Below are positions 51,413 to 60,250 of a stretch of 64,000 nt of DNA, piece after piece. Source of the stretch: Lachnospiraceae bacterium (GTDB lineage Bacteria > Bacillota > Clostridia > Lachnospirales > Lachnospiraceae); assembly GCA_016283275.1 (NCBI GenBank), contig JAEEMP010000125.1, forward strand, positions 62,001 through 126,000, given 5' to 3'. The notes under the pieces are model-generated. The model searched no databases and was not told the DNA's origin. It saw only the letters and a program-made list of their open reading frames with translations. Numbering within the stretch: position 1 is the stretch's first letter; every line of letters begins with the position of its first letter. The translations under genes were made by a program, and so were the position numbers.

Positions 51413-52346
51413 CCGTATCTCCGTTTTGTTCTTCTTTTCTCAAAGAATAGTTAAGTATCGGTTCATCATCTATGAAGTTGATCTCATCGTTTAAGTATAC
51501 CTGATAATTGCCCCACGCTTCCTCAAGATTTTCCAGATTTGTCTTGACCTCATCGGGTCTTTTAAGGCAAAGCGCCACAACAAGCGCATTAATAACACTG
51601 AGCGGAGCCACCAGCGAATCCACGATCGAGACCATATCGGAACGGGCCAGAAGGTTACATGACGAATAAAGGTTCATGGGCGAATGAACGGAATCGGTTA
51701 TGGTAATGACCTTGGCATTCCTGTCATTGGCAAATTCCATAGCCTTAAGGGTACGCATGGAATACCTTGGGAAAGAGATACCGATTATACAGTCATGTTC
51801 ATCGATCCTGATCATCTGCTCAAACATTTCGCTTACACTTGTGGTGCCCAGCAGTACCACATCGGGTCTTATCATGTTTAAGTAGAAATGAAGAAACCTT
51901 GCAAGAGGTTCGCAGGAACGAAGTCCCACTACATAAACCTTTCTCGCTCTTAAAATAAGATCCACGGCAAGTTCGAATGAATTGACATCCAGATTTGCCA
52001 TAGTATCCTCAAGTTTTTCGATATCCGACGATATAACGGAGGTAAGTAACTCGGACTGGCTTGCTCTTCCGTATTTTGCTCCGATCTTCTGAACGGTATT
52101 GATCTTTGATTTGTACCATTCTTCAAGATCCTTCATAAACTCCGGAAAACCGTCATAACCTAATGCGGAAGCAAATCGTACGACCGTCGATTCGCTTACG
52201 CCTACGGTCTCACCGAGTTTTGCGGCCGTCATAAATACAGCCTGATCGTATCTGTCCACGATGTAGGCCGCAATGAGCTTATGTCCTTTGCTTAATTTGG
52301 GATAAGCTTCGTTGATAACAGACAAAAAGTCTTTGGAATCGTCCAT
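51405..52346 (-). CDS. MurR/RpiR-family regulator (HTH plus SIS domain)
   Basis: A 313-residue regulator. The N-terminal HTH_6 domain (about 1-78) contains AAKLGETVGVSESTVVRFASALGYDGFPEFMKDL. The SIS phosphosugar-binding domain lies at about 125-260 (KVYVVGLRSCEPLARFLHFY and CIIGISFPRYSMRTLKAMEFA), and a Glu/Asp-rich C-terminal tail follows. RpiR regulators sense sugar phosphates. It could control the sugar ABC transporter starting 800 bp away on the other strand, or genes elsewhere. It lies 19 bp after the TetR gene. Confidence 0.92.
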   Translation of the reverse strand: MDDSKDFLSVINEAYPKLSKGHKLIAAYIVDRYDQAVFMTAAKLGETVGVSESTVVRFASALGYDGFPEFMKDLEEWYKSKINTVQKIGAKYGRASQSELLTSVISSDIEKLEDTMANLDVNSFELAVDLILRARKVYVVGLRSCEPLARFLHFYLNMIRPDVVLLGTTSVSEMFEQMIRIDEHDCIIGISFPRYSMRTLKAMEFANDRNAKVITITDSVHSPMNLYSSCNLLARSDMVSIVDSLVAPLSVINALVVALCLKRPDEVKTNLENLEEAWGNYQVYLNDEINFIDDEPILNYSLRKEEQNGDTDE

Positions 52347-52365
52347 TTGATAAAGTACCTCTTAT

Positions 52366-52917
52366 TTATCTTCTTACAAAAGCCTTATAGGCCTCTTCGA
52401 GCTGAATGCGCGTCTCGGCATAGGAAAGATCGAAATCCCCTGTAATAGACATACATGCCGCGCCGTGAATGAGCATCCACATCTTCATGAAAATGGACTC
52501 GGGAGAAGAAACGCCCTCTTCCGTTGCCATGTTCATCTCGGTCTTTACCGCACCCGTACGGCCGTTAAGCTTGCTGTATAAGTTATAATCACCACGATCG
52601 CCCTTGATAAAAAGGAACGAGAACAGATTGCTCTCCTTCTGGGCAAAGGTAATATAAGCCAAGCCTAAGTTGACAAACGGAATGTGGCTGCTCTTATCGA
52701 ATTTTTCATAAAAATCATCGAAGAAATAAAGAGACTTTTCGAACACCTGAAGGTAGCAGTCCTCCATATTTTCGAAATTACGGAATATAGGCTGTGTCGA
52801 GCAACCCGCATATGCTGCAAGCTTTCTCGCGGTAACCTCTTCGATTCCCTTCTCTCTCGTCATGTTGAAGGCCGCTGTAAGAATATCATTCTTTGATATT
52901 ATTTCTTTTCTTGCCAT
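52366..52917 (-). CDS. TetR-family regulator
   Basis: A 183-residue regulator. The N-terminal DNA-binding domain (about 5-55) reads ILTAAFNMTREKGIEEVTARKLAAYAGCSTQPIFRNFENME, a standard TetR HTH with a TQPIFRNF recognition helix. The C-terminal part (about 60-183) is the helical ligand domain with an aromatic-rich segment. Divergent from the ABC transporter genes with a 207 bp shared region, so it may regulate them, itself, or both. It also heads the operon TetR-RpiR-FAD enzyme-cmk-ispH-rpsA. Confidence 0.9.
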   Translation of the reverse strand: MARKEIISKNDILTAAFNMTREKGIEEVTARKLAAYAGCSTQPIFRNFENMEDCYLQVFEKSLYFFDDFYEKFDKSSHIPFVNLGLAYITFAQKESNLFSFLFIKGDRGDYNLYSKLNGRTGAVKTEMNMATEEGVSSPESIFMKMWMLIHGAACMSITGDFDLSYAETRIQLEEAYKAFVRR

Positions 52918-53007
52918 ATAATACCCCCTAAAGATTGTGAACCGCTTTATGCCACCCCGGCATCATTATGCGGCAGTCAATTTTACCCCTTGGAAAGAAC
53001 ACATGTT

Positions 53008-53036
53008 ATTATACATAAAAACCGCATTATATGCAA
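53008..53036 (-). promoter_or_regulatory. Promoter of the TetR-to-rpsA operon
   Basis: Minus strand TTGCAT (53031-53036), 17 bp, TATAAT (53008-53013), with a leader of about 85 nt holding an ATGCC/GGCAT stem. A near-inverted pair, ATTATGCGG (about 52965) and CCGCATTAT (about 53022), flanks the start and could be an operator. Confidence 0.6.
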
Positions 53037-53067
53037 ACCTTTGCTTTATTTTTATAAATTATTAACC

Positions 53068-53073
53068 TATAAT
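53068..53073 (+). promoter_or_regulatory. -10 box of the ABC transporter operon
   Basis: TATAAT about 50 bp upstream of the ATPase gene. The -35 is weak at 17 bp (TTTATT) and better at 21 bp (TTGCTT), so the promoter may need an activator. A small GCCG/CGGC stem lies between it and the ATG. Confidence 0.4.
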
Positions 53074-53124
53074 GAATAAGGTCTAAAAAATAATTGCCGT
53101 TTCACGGCTCACAAAAAAGGAATC

Positions 53125-54234
53125 ATGATTATGAAAGTGGTTTTGGAGCATCTTACCAAGAAATTTCCCAACAGAAACAAAAAAATAAAAGGAGACGTTA
53201 TCGCCGTCAACGATTTTACTTTTGAGATACCCGACGGAAAGCTCATCGGCTTACTCGGTCCGTCCGGCTGCGGAAAAAGTACGACCTTAAACCTTATAAG
53301 CGGTCTTGAAAAACCCACGAGCGGCAAGGTTTATTTCGGAGAAGACGATGTCACCGGACTTCCGCCCGAACACAGGGGCGTCGGTCTTGTGTTTCAAAAT
53401 TATGCGCTTTACCCGCACCTTACGGTAAGGCAGAATATTGTCTTCCCTCTTGAAAATCTCAAGGGAAAAGACAAGCTTTCAAAAGAAGCAATGGAAGCAA
53501 AGGCGCTTGAGGCCGCAAAGCTTGTGCAGATAGATGAATATATGGAAAGAAAACCCGGCGAACTCTCGGGCGGTCAGCAGCAGCGTGTCGCAATAGCCAG
53601 AGCTTTGGTAAAGATGCCCAAAGTACTTCTTTTGGACGAGCCTTTATCAAACCTCGATGCAAGATTACGCCTTCAGACCCGCGAGGAAATAAGACGTATA
53701 CAAAAAGAGACCGGCATCACGACCGTATTCGTAACGCACGATCAGGAAGAAGCAATGAGCATTTCGGATATGATAGTCGTTATGAAAGACGGTATCTTCC
53801 AGCAGATGGGAAAACCCCAGGATGTATACGATAAGCCCGTAAATCTTTTCGTGGCTAAATTTTTGGGAACCCCTGCGATCAATGTTTTTAAAGGTTTTGT
53901 AAGATCCGGAAAGCTGTACATAGGAAGCGATGCGGTACTTGATGTTGATATTCCCGATAAGGAAGTATGGGTGGGCATCCGTCCCGAGGGCTTCATAGTC
54001 GATGAAAACGGACCTTTTAAGTGTAAGCTTAAAGGCATTGAAGTCATGGGCCGCGATACGAGCGTTATATCGGAAAACGAAGAGCTTGACGGTGTCACGG
54101 TTCGCTCCATTGTGCCTTCCGATACTGCAATAGACACGACAAAGGAAACGGTTTCTTTTTCCTTAAAGCCGTATAAAGTACACATTTTCGATAAAACTAC
54201 CGAAGAAAGAATCGTTACCGACGCGGAGGCATAA
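53125..54234 (+). CDS. ABC transporter ATP-binding protein, MalK/UgpC type
   Basis: A 369-residue ATPase. Walker A GPSGCGKST (about 47-55), signature LSGGQQQRVAIARAL (about 148-162), Walker B LLLDEPLSNLDA and the H-loop TVFVTHDQEEAM are intact. A C-terminal regulatory OB/TOBE-like domain (about 240-369) is typical of carbohydrate importers. The start could be either of two ATGs six bases apart. It is the first gene of a four-gene importer; the next gene starts after 2 bp. Confidence 0.94.
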   Translation: MIMKVVLEHLTKKFPNRNKKIKGDVIAVNDFTFEIPDGKLIGLLGPSGCGKSTTLNLISGLEKPTSGKVYFGEDDVTGLPPEHRGVGLVFQNYALYPHLTVRQNIVFPLENLKGKDKLSKEAMEAKALEAAKLVQIDEYMERKPGELSGGQQQRVAIARALVKMPKVLLLDEPLSNLDARLRLQTREEIRRIQKETGITTVFVTHDQEEAMSISDMIVVMKDGIFQQMGKPQDVYDKPVNLFVAKFLGTPAINVFKGFVRSGKLYIGSDAVLDVDIPDKEVWVGIRPEGFIVDENGPFKCKLKGIEVMGRDTSVISENEELDGVTVRSIVPSDTAIDTTKETVSFSLKPYKVHIFDKTTEERIVTDAEA

Positions 54235-54236
54235 GC

Positions 54237-55124
54237 ATGAAAAACAACGTTAAAGGCTTTTTATATCTTCTGCCCGCAATACTTTTCTTACTGGTGTTCA
54301 TGGTATATCCGCTCGTGGATGTGGTCGTGTATTCCTTTGAGGAAGGTTATAACTTTGCTTCGCAAAGCTTCTTCGGAACGGGTCTTTACAACTTTTCGTA
54401 TGTACTTCACGACCCGTACTTTATGCAGGCGGTCAAGAACACTTTCATAATAGTCATAATCACGGTCCCGCTTTCCACGGGGATCGCACTTTTGATATCT
54501 TTGGGGCTTAATTCCATAAAGCCGTTAAAAGAACTCTTCCAGACCGTTTACTTTCTGCCTTATGTCACAAACACTTTGGCTGTAGGTCTTGTTTTCATGA
54601 TCCTGTTTAAAAAGACCGCATATTCCGACGGTCTCATCAATATGGTCATAAACCTCTTCGGCCATGAATCGATCGACTTTATCGACGGTCCTTACTGGGC
54701 GAAGATGTTTGTTATGTGCTTTTATACGATCTGGGTCGTAATGCCGTTTAAGATCCTGATCCTCACAAGCGCTCTTGCGGGAGTAAAGAAAGATTATTAC
54801 AATGCGGCAAAGGTGGACGGTACAAGCCGGTTCAGGATTTTTTACAAGATCACTCTTCCGATGATATCCCCGATGATCTTCTATCTTGTGATCACAGGTT
54901 TTATCGGAGCCTTCAAGGCATATTCCGATGAGGTTGCGATATTCGGTACAAATTTAAATGCAGCCGGTATGAATACTATAGTCGGCTATGTATACGATAT
55001 GCTCTACGGCGATTCGGGCGGTTATCCTTCATATGCTTCGGCTGCCTCCCTTATCCTGTTCGCGATAGTGTTTACGATAACAGTCATCAACTTGACCATA
55101 AGCAAGAAAAACATTCAATATTAA
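54237..55124 (+). CDS. ABC transporter permease, MalF/UgpA type
   Basis: A 295-residue permease with six membrane segments. The cytoplasmic EAA loop reads YNAAKVDGTSRFRIFYKITLPMISP near residues 185-210, which contacts the ATPase. The family imports sugars, oligosaccharides or glycerol phosphates. It lies between the ATPase and the second permease (11 bp gap). Confidence 0.93.
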   Translation: MKNNVKGFLYLLPAILFLLVFMVYPLVDVVVYSFEEGYNFASQSFFGTGLYNFSYVLHDPYFMQAVKNTFIIVIITVPLSTGIALLISLGLNSIKPLKELFQTVYFLPYVTNTLAVGLVFMILFKKTAYSDGLINMVINLFGHESIDFIDGPYWAKMFVMCFYTIWVVMPFKILILTSALAGVKKDYYNAAKVDGTSRFRIFYKITLPMISPMIFYLVITGFIGAFKAYSDEVAIFGTNLNAAGMNTIVGYVYDMLYGDSGGYPSYASAASLILFAIVFTITVINLTISKKNIQY

Positions 55125-55135
55125 GGCGGATTGAC

Positions 55136-56011
55136 ATGGAAAATCAACTTGATTTCGAATTAATAGAAAAACGCACAAAGACCCGCGCCAAGATAAAGAC
55201 AACAGTCACTTATATACTTTTGGGCATTTGGGCTTTGATCGTTCTTTTCCCGTTTTACTGGATGATACTTACATCGGTAAAAAGCTACAGTGTATATAAC
55301 TCCGAATACGTTCCGACGTTTTTTACATTAAGCCCTACTCTTAAAAACTATATAGACGCGTTCACGACAGTAAGCCTTTCAAGATATTTCTTAAATACGA
55401 TAGTGTTTACCGTTATTACGACCGCTCTTATGCTCATAGTTACGGTACTGGCGGCATTCGCTTTCTCCAGGCTCGATTTTAAGGGAAAGAACCTTGTGTT
55501 CGCTGTCTTTCTTTCACTTATGATGATACCCAACGAGCTTGTGGTCATCACGAACTTCGTGACCATCACGAACCTTGACTGGAGAAATACATTCACCGGC
55601 CTTGTAATGCCTTCGGTAACAAGTATCTTTTATATATATCTGTTAAAAGAAAACTTCGAGCAGATACCGGATTCATTGTATAAAGCCGCAAAAGTGGACG
55701 GCACGAGCGATCTTAAATACCTTTTAAAGGTTATGATCCCGATATGCAAGCCCACTGTGATAACGATACTCATCCTTAAAGTCATCGAATGCTGGAACTC
55801 CTATGTGTGGCCCAGACTTATCACCGACGATTCAAACTACTTCCTGGTGTCAAACGGTATTCAGTCGATCCGTGAAAACGGTTTTGGCCGCGAGAACATC
55901 CCCGCGATGATGGCTGCGGTCGTCGTTATCTCGATCCCGCTTATAATCATCTTCCTCATCTTCCACAAAAAGATCATGGAAGGTGTTTCGAGAGGAGGTA
56001 CAAAAGGATGA
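55136..56011 (+). CDS. ABC transporter permease, MalG/UgpE type
   Basis: A 291-residue permease with six membrane segments. The EAA motif is YKAAKVDGTSDLKYLLKVMIPICKP near residues 181-205. It pairs with the preceding permease. Its stop overlaps the start of the binding-protein gene by 4 bp. GCGGA and similar purine-rich bases precede the ATG. Confidence 0.93.
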   Translation: MENQLDFELIEKRTKTRAKIKTTVTYILLGIWALIVLFPFYWMILTSVKSYSVYNSEYVPTFFTLSPTLKNYIDAFTTVSLSRYFLNTIVFTVITTALMLIVTVLAAFAFSRLDFKGKNLVFAVFLSLMMIPNELVVITNFVTITNLDWRNTFTGLVMPSVTSIFYIYLLKENFEQIPDSLYKAAKVDGTSDLKYLLKVMIPICKPTVITILILKVIECWNSYVWPRLITDDSNYFLVSNGIQSIRENGFGRENIPAMMAAVVVISIPLIIIFLIFHKKIMEGVSRGGTKG

Positions 56012-57615
56012 TAAAAAAGATAAAAGCCGTTTTGGCCGCTTGCGTTCTTTTGATATCCGCTCTTCCGCTTTCCGCCTGCCACGGATCAAAAGGATTTGAA
56101 GCGTTTACCGTTCCTGAAAACTTTGACGAAAGCAGGCACTACGAGATAACCTTCTGGGCCAAGAACGATACGAACCAGACTCAGGCCTCTATATATGAAA
56201 AGGCCATAAAGGATTTTGAGGCGATCTATCCCAATATCACCGTCAATATGCGCCTTTATACCGATTACGGAAAGATATACAACGACGTAATAACCAATAT
56301 ATCCACACAGACCACTCCCAATGTCTGCATCACTTATCCCGATCATATAGCTACCTATATGACCGGCACAAATGTCGTGGTCCCTTTGGACGATCTTTTC
56401 CGGGATGCAAGATACGGGCTTAACGGAAGCGAGATAAAATTCGACGCTCCGTCATTTGACGAACTCATTCCTTCATTTATCGAAGAATGCAAGATCGGCG
56501 ACCATTATTATGCCATTCCTTATATGCGTTCGACCGAAGCTTTGTATATAAACAAAACCTATGTTGAAAAGCTCGGGTATGAAATTCCCAAAGATATAAC
56601 CTGGGATTTTGTGTGGGAAGTATCCGAAAAGGCCATGGAAAAGGATTCTGACGACAACTTTAAGGTAAACGGCCAAAAGGTCATGATCCCGTTTATCTAT
56701 AAGTCGACCGACAATATGATGATATCGATGCTTAAGCAGCTGAATGCGGATTATTCAGACGCCAACGGCAATATCCTCATATTCAACGATACCACGAAAG
56801 AGCTTTTGAAAGAGATCTCTGTCCATGGTAAAAGCGGTGCATTTTCAACCTTTAAGATCTCAAGTTATCCCGGTAACTTCTTAAACGCCGGCCAGTGTAT
56901 TTTTGCCATCGATTCGACCGCGGGGGCTTCATGGATCGGTACGCTTGCACCCCACTCGGATATAAGCGCGGATAAACTTGTGGATTTTGAGACCGTCGTA
57001 TGTCCCATTCCGCAGTTCGACCCCGGTAATCCCAAGATGATCTCGCAGGGTCCTTCGATCTGTATATTCAACAAAGAAGACGACGGTGAAGTTCTTGCCT
57101 CGTGGCTGTTTACACAGTTTATGCTCACAAACGACGTACAGACCGCCTATTCAAAGACCGAGGGCTATGTACCCGTAACAAGCAAGGCGCAGAACTCTCC
57201 CGAATACATCGATTACCTTAGCCGCGAGGGCGAAGACGAGGAAGAACACTATGCCATCAAGATACAGGCGGCCAAACTTCTTCTCGATAATACGAACAAT
57301 ACCTTTGTTACTCCCGTGTTCAACGGTTCGGCATCCCTTCGTGATGCGGCGGGACAGCTTATCGAAGGCGTTACCAAGGCAGTAAGGCGTAAACAGACGG
57401 TAGACGATGCTTTTATCGATAAACTGTTTGACGATACCGCTTCTTTGTACCATTTAAATCAGGGAAATATGTCCTCGACATCCTACGGCGAAAAGCGCGA
57501 TCTCGGTCCTCTACCCAAAACCGCAGTCGCACTTATCACAATACTTATAATCGTGTGGATCCTTATCGGAGCATATTATCTTAACGGATTTATCAGAAAA
57601 CATAAGAAAAAATAG
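56008..57615 (+). CDS. Extracellular solute-binding lipoprotein with extra C-terminal membrane segment
   Basis: A 535-residue family 1 binding protein for the importer encoded just upstream. Signal peptide with lipobox LSAC (Cys24). The binding fold starts YEITFWAKNDTNQTQASIYEKAIKDFEAIYPNI and continues with typical segments (IPYMRSTEALYINKTY; GPSICIFN). Usual members have 420-450 residues. Here a C-terminal extension ends in a hydrophobic helix (about 508-528, ALITILIIVWILIGAYY) and the basic tail IRKHKKK. The mature protein would therefore be held by both a lipid and a membrane helix. The substrate is probably a sugar; identity is not visible. It is the last gene of the operon, where the binding protein often comes first. 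Confidence 0.9.
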   Translation: MIKKIKAVLAACVLLISALPLSACHGSKGFEAFTVPENFDESRHYEITFWAKNDTNQTQASIYEKAIKDFEAIYPNITVNMRLYTDYGKIYNDVITNISTQTTPNVCITYPDHIATYMTGTNVVVPLDDLFRDARYGLNGSEIKFDAPSFDELIPSFIEECKIGDHYYAIPYMRSTEALYINKTYVEKLGYEIPKDITWDFVWEVSEKAMEKDSDDNFKVNGQKVMIPFIYKSTDNMMISMLKQLNADYSDANGNILIFNDTTKELLKEISVHGKSGAFSTFKISSYPGNFLNAGQCIFAIDSTAGASWIGTLAPHSDISADKLVDFETVVCPIPQFDPGNPKMISQGPSICIFNKEDDGEVLASWLFTQFMLTNDVQTAYSKTEGYVPVTSKAQNSPEYIDYLSREGEDEEEHYAIKIQAAKLLLDNTNNTFVTPVFNGSASLRDAAGQLIEGVTKAVRRKQTVDDAFIDKLFDDTASLYHLNQGNMSSTSYGEKRDLGPLPKTAVALITILIIVWILIGAYYLNGFIRKHKKK

Positions 57616-57659
57616 ACAAAAAAGAAGCCTTTAATGCTTAAAATTGTGACATATGTTTA

Positions 57660-57687
57660 TTGAAATCCTAAACATATAAAGTATAAT
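57660..57687 (+). promoter_or_regulatory. Promoter of the OB-like lipoprotein gene
   Basis: TTGAAA (57660-57665), 16 bp, TATAAT (57682-57687), about 43 bp before the ATG, which is preceded by AAAGGAG. Confidence 0.65.
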
Positions 57688-57729
57688 AAAGACGTTTGAT
57701 AAAACCATTCAAATGAAAAGGAGATTATT

Positions 57730-58419
57730 ATGAAAAAAGTATTGGCACTTGTTATGGCCCTTACTCTCATCTTCGCTTTTGCAGGATGCGGTGAGGCAAA
57801 GAACACTTCCGCTAAGTCAGAAGGTGTTATGACATACGCTGAGTATGATGCAGCTGCACTTGATTCGGAAGTAACTGTTGAATGCTATGTACAGGCACAT
57901 CAGTCATGGTGGGACAACAAGATCACAGTTTATGCAGCCGATGAAGACGGTGCATATTTCTTCTATGAGATGGCATGTTCCGAAGAAGATGCCGCAAAGC
58001 TTGTACCCGGCACCAAGATCAAAGCTAAAGGTTACAAGAGCGAGTGGTCGGGTGAAGTTGAGATCACAGACGCTACATTTGAGATCGAAGACGGTTCTTA
58101 CATCGCTCCCGTTAAGGATGTTACCGGTAAGTCTGCAGACGAACTTAAGGCTTTCCAGAACCAACTCGTAGCATTTAACGGCATGACCGTTGAAGCTGTT
58201 TCCTACAAGAACAACACACCCGGTGATGATATCTACGTTACACTTTCCAAGGACGGCATCAATTTTGAATTCTGCCTTGAGTACTACTTAAACGGCAGCG
58301 ACGAAGCTTTCTACAATACAGTAGGCAATCTTGAAGTCGGCTCAACCGTTGATGTTGAAGGTTTCCTTTACTGGTATGAAGGACCCGATGCACATCTTAC
58401 CAAAGTTACTGTTAAGTAA
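57730..58419 (+). CDS. Lipoprotein with two OB-fold-like repeats
   Basis: A 229-residue lipoprotein: signal and lipobox FAGC (Cys20), then two similar beta-rich halves. The first (about 32-120) runs from MTYAEYDAAALDSEVTVECYVQ to TDATFEIEDG. The second (about 133-229) runs from SADELKAFQNQLVAFNGMTVEAV to VDVEGFLYWYEGPDAHLTKVTV. The pattern of a strand pair closing with a variant of VDVEGF/IKAKGYKS and a final strand resembles small OB-fold domains of secreted lipoproteins. Codon use is strongly biased toward preferred codons, suggesting high expression. The function is unknown. Single-gene unit with strong promoter and terminator. Confidence 0.8.
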   Translation: MKKVLALVMALTLIFAFAGCGEAKNTSAKSEGVMTYAEYDAAALDSEVTVECYVQAHQSWWDNKITVYAADEDGAYFFYEMACSEEDAAKLVPGTKIKAKGYKSEWSGEVEITDATFEIEDGSYIAPVKDVTGKSADELKAFQNQLVAFNGMTVEAVSYKNNTPGDDIYVTLSKDGINFEFCLEYYLNGSDEAFYNTVGNLEVGSTVDVEGFLYWYEGPDAHLTKVTVK

Positions 58420-58437
58420 GAAATCGATCCAAAAATT

Positions 58438-58466
58438 AAGGCAGGGCACAAAGCCCTGCCTTTTTT
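58438..58466 (+). terminator. Terminator of the OB-like lipoprotein gene
   Basis: GGCAGGGC-ACAAA-GCCCTGCC followed by TTTTTT, 20 bp after the stop codon and 8 bp before the convergent FRG gene end. Confidence 0.92.
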
Positions 58467-58473
58467 ATATGTT

Positions 58474-59274
58474 TTATTTTACAAAATAATGTCTTCCGAG
58501 CCACTTTGACAATCCGTCCAGTCCCGGGAAGAACATCCTCTCGCTCACATTCTGCTGATCGAGCATATCACGTATGCGCCAGCGGAGTTCTTTGGGGATG
58601 ATGTATTTAATGGTCTTCTCGGTATACTTATCCAAAAAATCGGCAAGATTTTCTATGCCGTTCGGCACTATCGAGAAGAACGAATACTGATTGACGATCC
58701 TCGGATCTATCGACGGAGGTTCTATGACGACCATTGATTTATCCGACATATCCGCATCGTACTGCTTAAGGCTCGGTACCACATCATTTAACATATTGAC
58801 CGTAAATACGGTCGTCTTATGACTTGCAAGCTCGCTTTTGTATTTTTCGGGAAGGAGCGCATGTATCTCCTTCATGTCGATCCTCCAGATCATGCAGTCG
58901 TGAGCATCCATTTTATCAAGATTATTCTCACATGTCGCAAAATGAAGCGCCACCAGCGGAGACTGTGACCAGTCAAGAAGTCTTGTCGGCAGTCCGTAGT
59001 GCTGACCCATGAACATCTGTCTCCAGACGGATCTTTCGATCGTGGGATCTTCAAGCGCACCGTATTTGGTAAAGTTCATCAGGATACTTGTCTCAAGCTC
59101 AGCCTTATGCTGTTTGCAGTTTCTGTCAAGGCTGGTCGTAAGATCAAACTTTGTATTGGTCATGCCCCTGTACAGATACCAGCTCCTGTTTCTGTCAAGA
59201 TCTTCCCTGTATTCCTGCTGCGTGTATAACGGAAGAATATCTTCGATCGTTTTAAGTTCAATTATTTTAACCAT
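58474..59274 (-). CDS. FRG-domain protein
   Basis: I prefer the ATG at 59274 (266 residues, MVKIIELKT...) over a GTG seven codons upstream. The FRG domain is clear: WYLYRGMTN at about 32-40 and GQHYGLPTRLLDWSQSPLVALHFA at about 90-113, followed by a region ending in IDPRIVNQYSFFSIVP, the usual FRG tail. The biochemical role of this domain is not established to my knowledge. No membrane segment or signal is visible, so it is cytoplasmic. It lies 33 bp after hflC on the same strand, so it is probably the third gene of the hflKC operon, an unusual partner. Confidence 0.88.
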   Translation of the reverse strand: MVKIIELKTIEDILPLYTQQEYREDLDRNRSWYLYRGMTNTKFDLTTSLDRNCKQHKAELETSILMNFTKYGALEDPTIERSVWRQMFMGQHYGLPTRLLDWSQSPLVALHFATCENNLDKMDAHDCMIWRIDMKEIHALLPEKYKSELASHKTTVFTVNMLNDVVPSLKQYDADMSDKSMVVIEPPSIDPRIVNQYSFFSIVPNGIENLADFLDKYTEKTIKYIIPKELRWRIRDMLDQQNVSERMFFPGLDGLSKWLGRHYFVK

Positions 59275-59307
59275 CTCATCCGCACCTTTAAACACTAAAC
59301 CGTATTA

Positions 59308-60249
59308 TCATTCGGAAGGAGTCTCATCCTCCGAAGGCTCTGACTGTATATTTACGTCCGTTCCCTTAAATTCATATTCGGGAATACCGTAGAACATTGA
59401 TGCTATCTCCGAATCCTTATCAAGGATTATCGTCTTCTCTTCTCCGGTCATTGAAGCCTTTAGCGCATCCAAAGATCTTATGTAATTGTAGAAGTCGGCC
59501 TTATCTTCATTGTTGTAGGCATCCGACAATATCTTCATGTATTCGGCTTCACCTTCCGCAATGAGGATCGCTGCCTGCTTCTCGGCATCCGCCTTCATAA
59601 CGGCAACCTTTTTATCGGTCTCGTTCTTTATCTTCTGAGCTTCCGCATCACCGGAAGCTTTATAGGCTGCCGCGATATTGTTTCTTTCAGAGATCATACG
59701 CTCATATACGGCTTCCTTGTTGTCATCGGGAAGGTCCAAAACCTTAATCTGAGACTGAAGGATGGTGATACCGTAACCGCCTATATCGGAATTGGCCTGC
59801 TCCGTGATAAGGTTCGTAAGTCTGTCGCCTCTTGCTGCGATTATCTCATCCTGCGTCATCGCCGAAATAACATTCTTTGTGGCATTATAAACATTGGCCT
59901 CAACACGTTCGTTGGCTCTTTCCGTAACTGCGGAAAGTGTCTGGATATACTTTGTGGGATCCGTTACCTTCCAGAGCACGTAGTTATCGGCTATCATGCT
60001 CTTTTTATCCTTTGTGATAACATCCGAGACCGGAAGATCGTATAAGACCGTAGCCGTCGAAACTCTCTGAACAGTCTGTACAAAAGGTGTCTTTATGTAA
60101 AGGCCGGGCTCTTCGTATGTCCTTACGATCTTACCGAACTGCTTTACTACCACAAACTCTTTCTGATGTACCACAAACGGTCCGTTAAAAAGAAAGATAA
60201 CGACCAGCGCAAGTAATACTATTAAAATCGCTTTTGTTTTCTTTGACAT
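59308..60249 (-). CDS. hflC: SPFH-domain membrane protein HflC
   Basis: A 313-residue protein with an N-terminal membrane segment (about 6-26), an SPFH/band 7 domain (about 28-205) and a coiled-coil Ala/Glu/Lys region (about 205-270, AAAYKASGDAEAQKIKNETDKK). AEGEAEYMKILSDAYNNEDKADFYNYIRSLDA is the HflC C-terminal signature. HflC and HflK form a large cage in the membrane around the FtsH protease. The tail is Glu/Ser-rich. It starts 1 bp after hflK. Confidence 0.93.
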   Translation of the reverse strand: MSKKTKAILIVLLALVVIFLFNGPFVVHQKEFVVVKQFGKIVRTYEEPGLYIKTPFVQTVQRVSTATVLYDLPVSDVITKDKKSMIADNYVLWKVTDPTKYIQTLSAVTERANERVEANVYNATKNVISAMTQDEIIAARGDRLTNLITEQANSDIGGYGITILQSQIKVLDLPDDNKEAVYERMISERNNIAAAYKASGDAEAQKIKNETDKKVAVMKADAEKQAAILIAEGEAEYMKILSDAYNNEDKADFYNYIRSLDALKASMTGEEKTIILDKDSEIASMFYGIPEYEFKGTDVNIQSEPSEDETPSE

Positions 60250-60250
60250 A

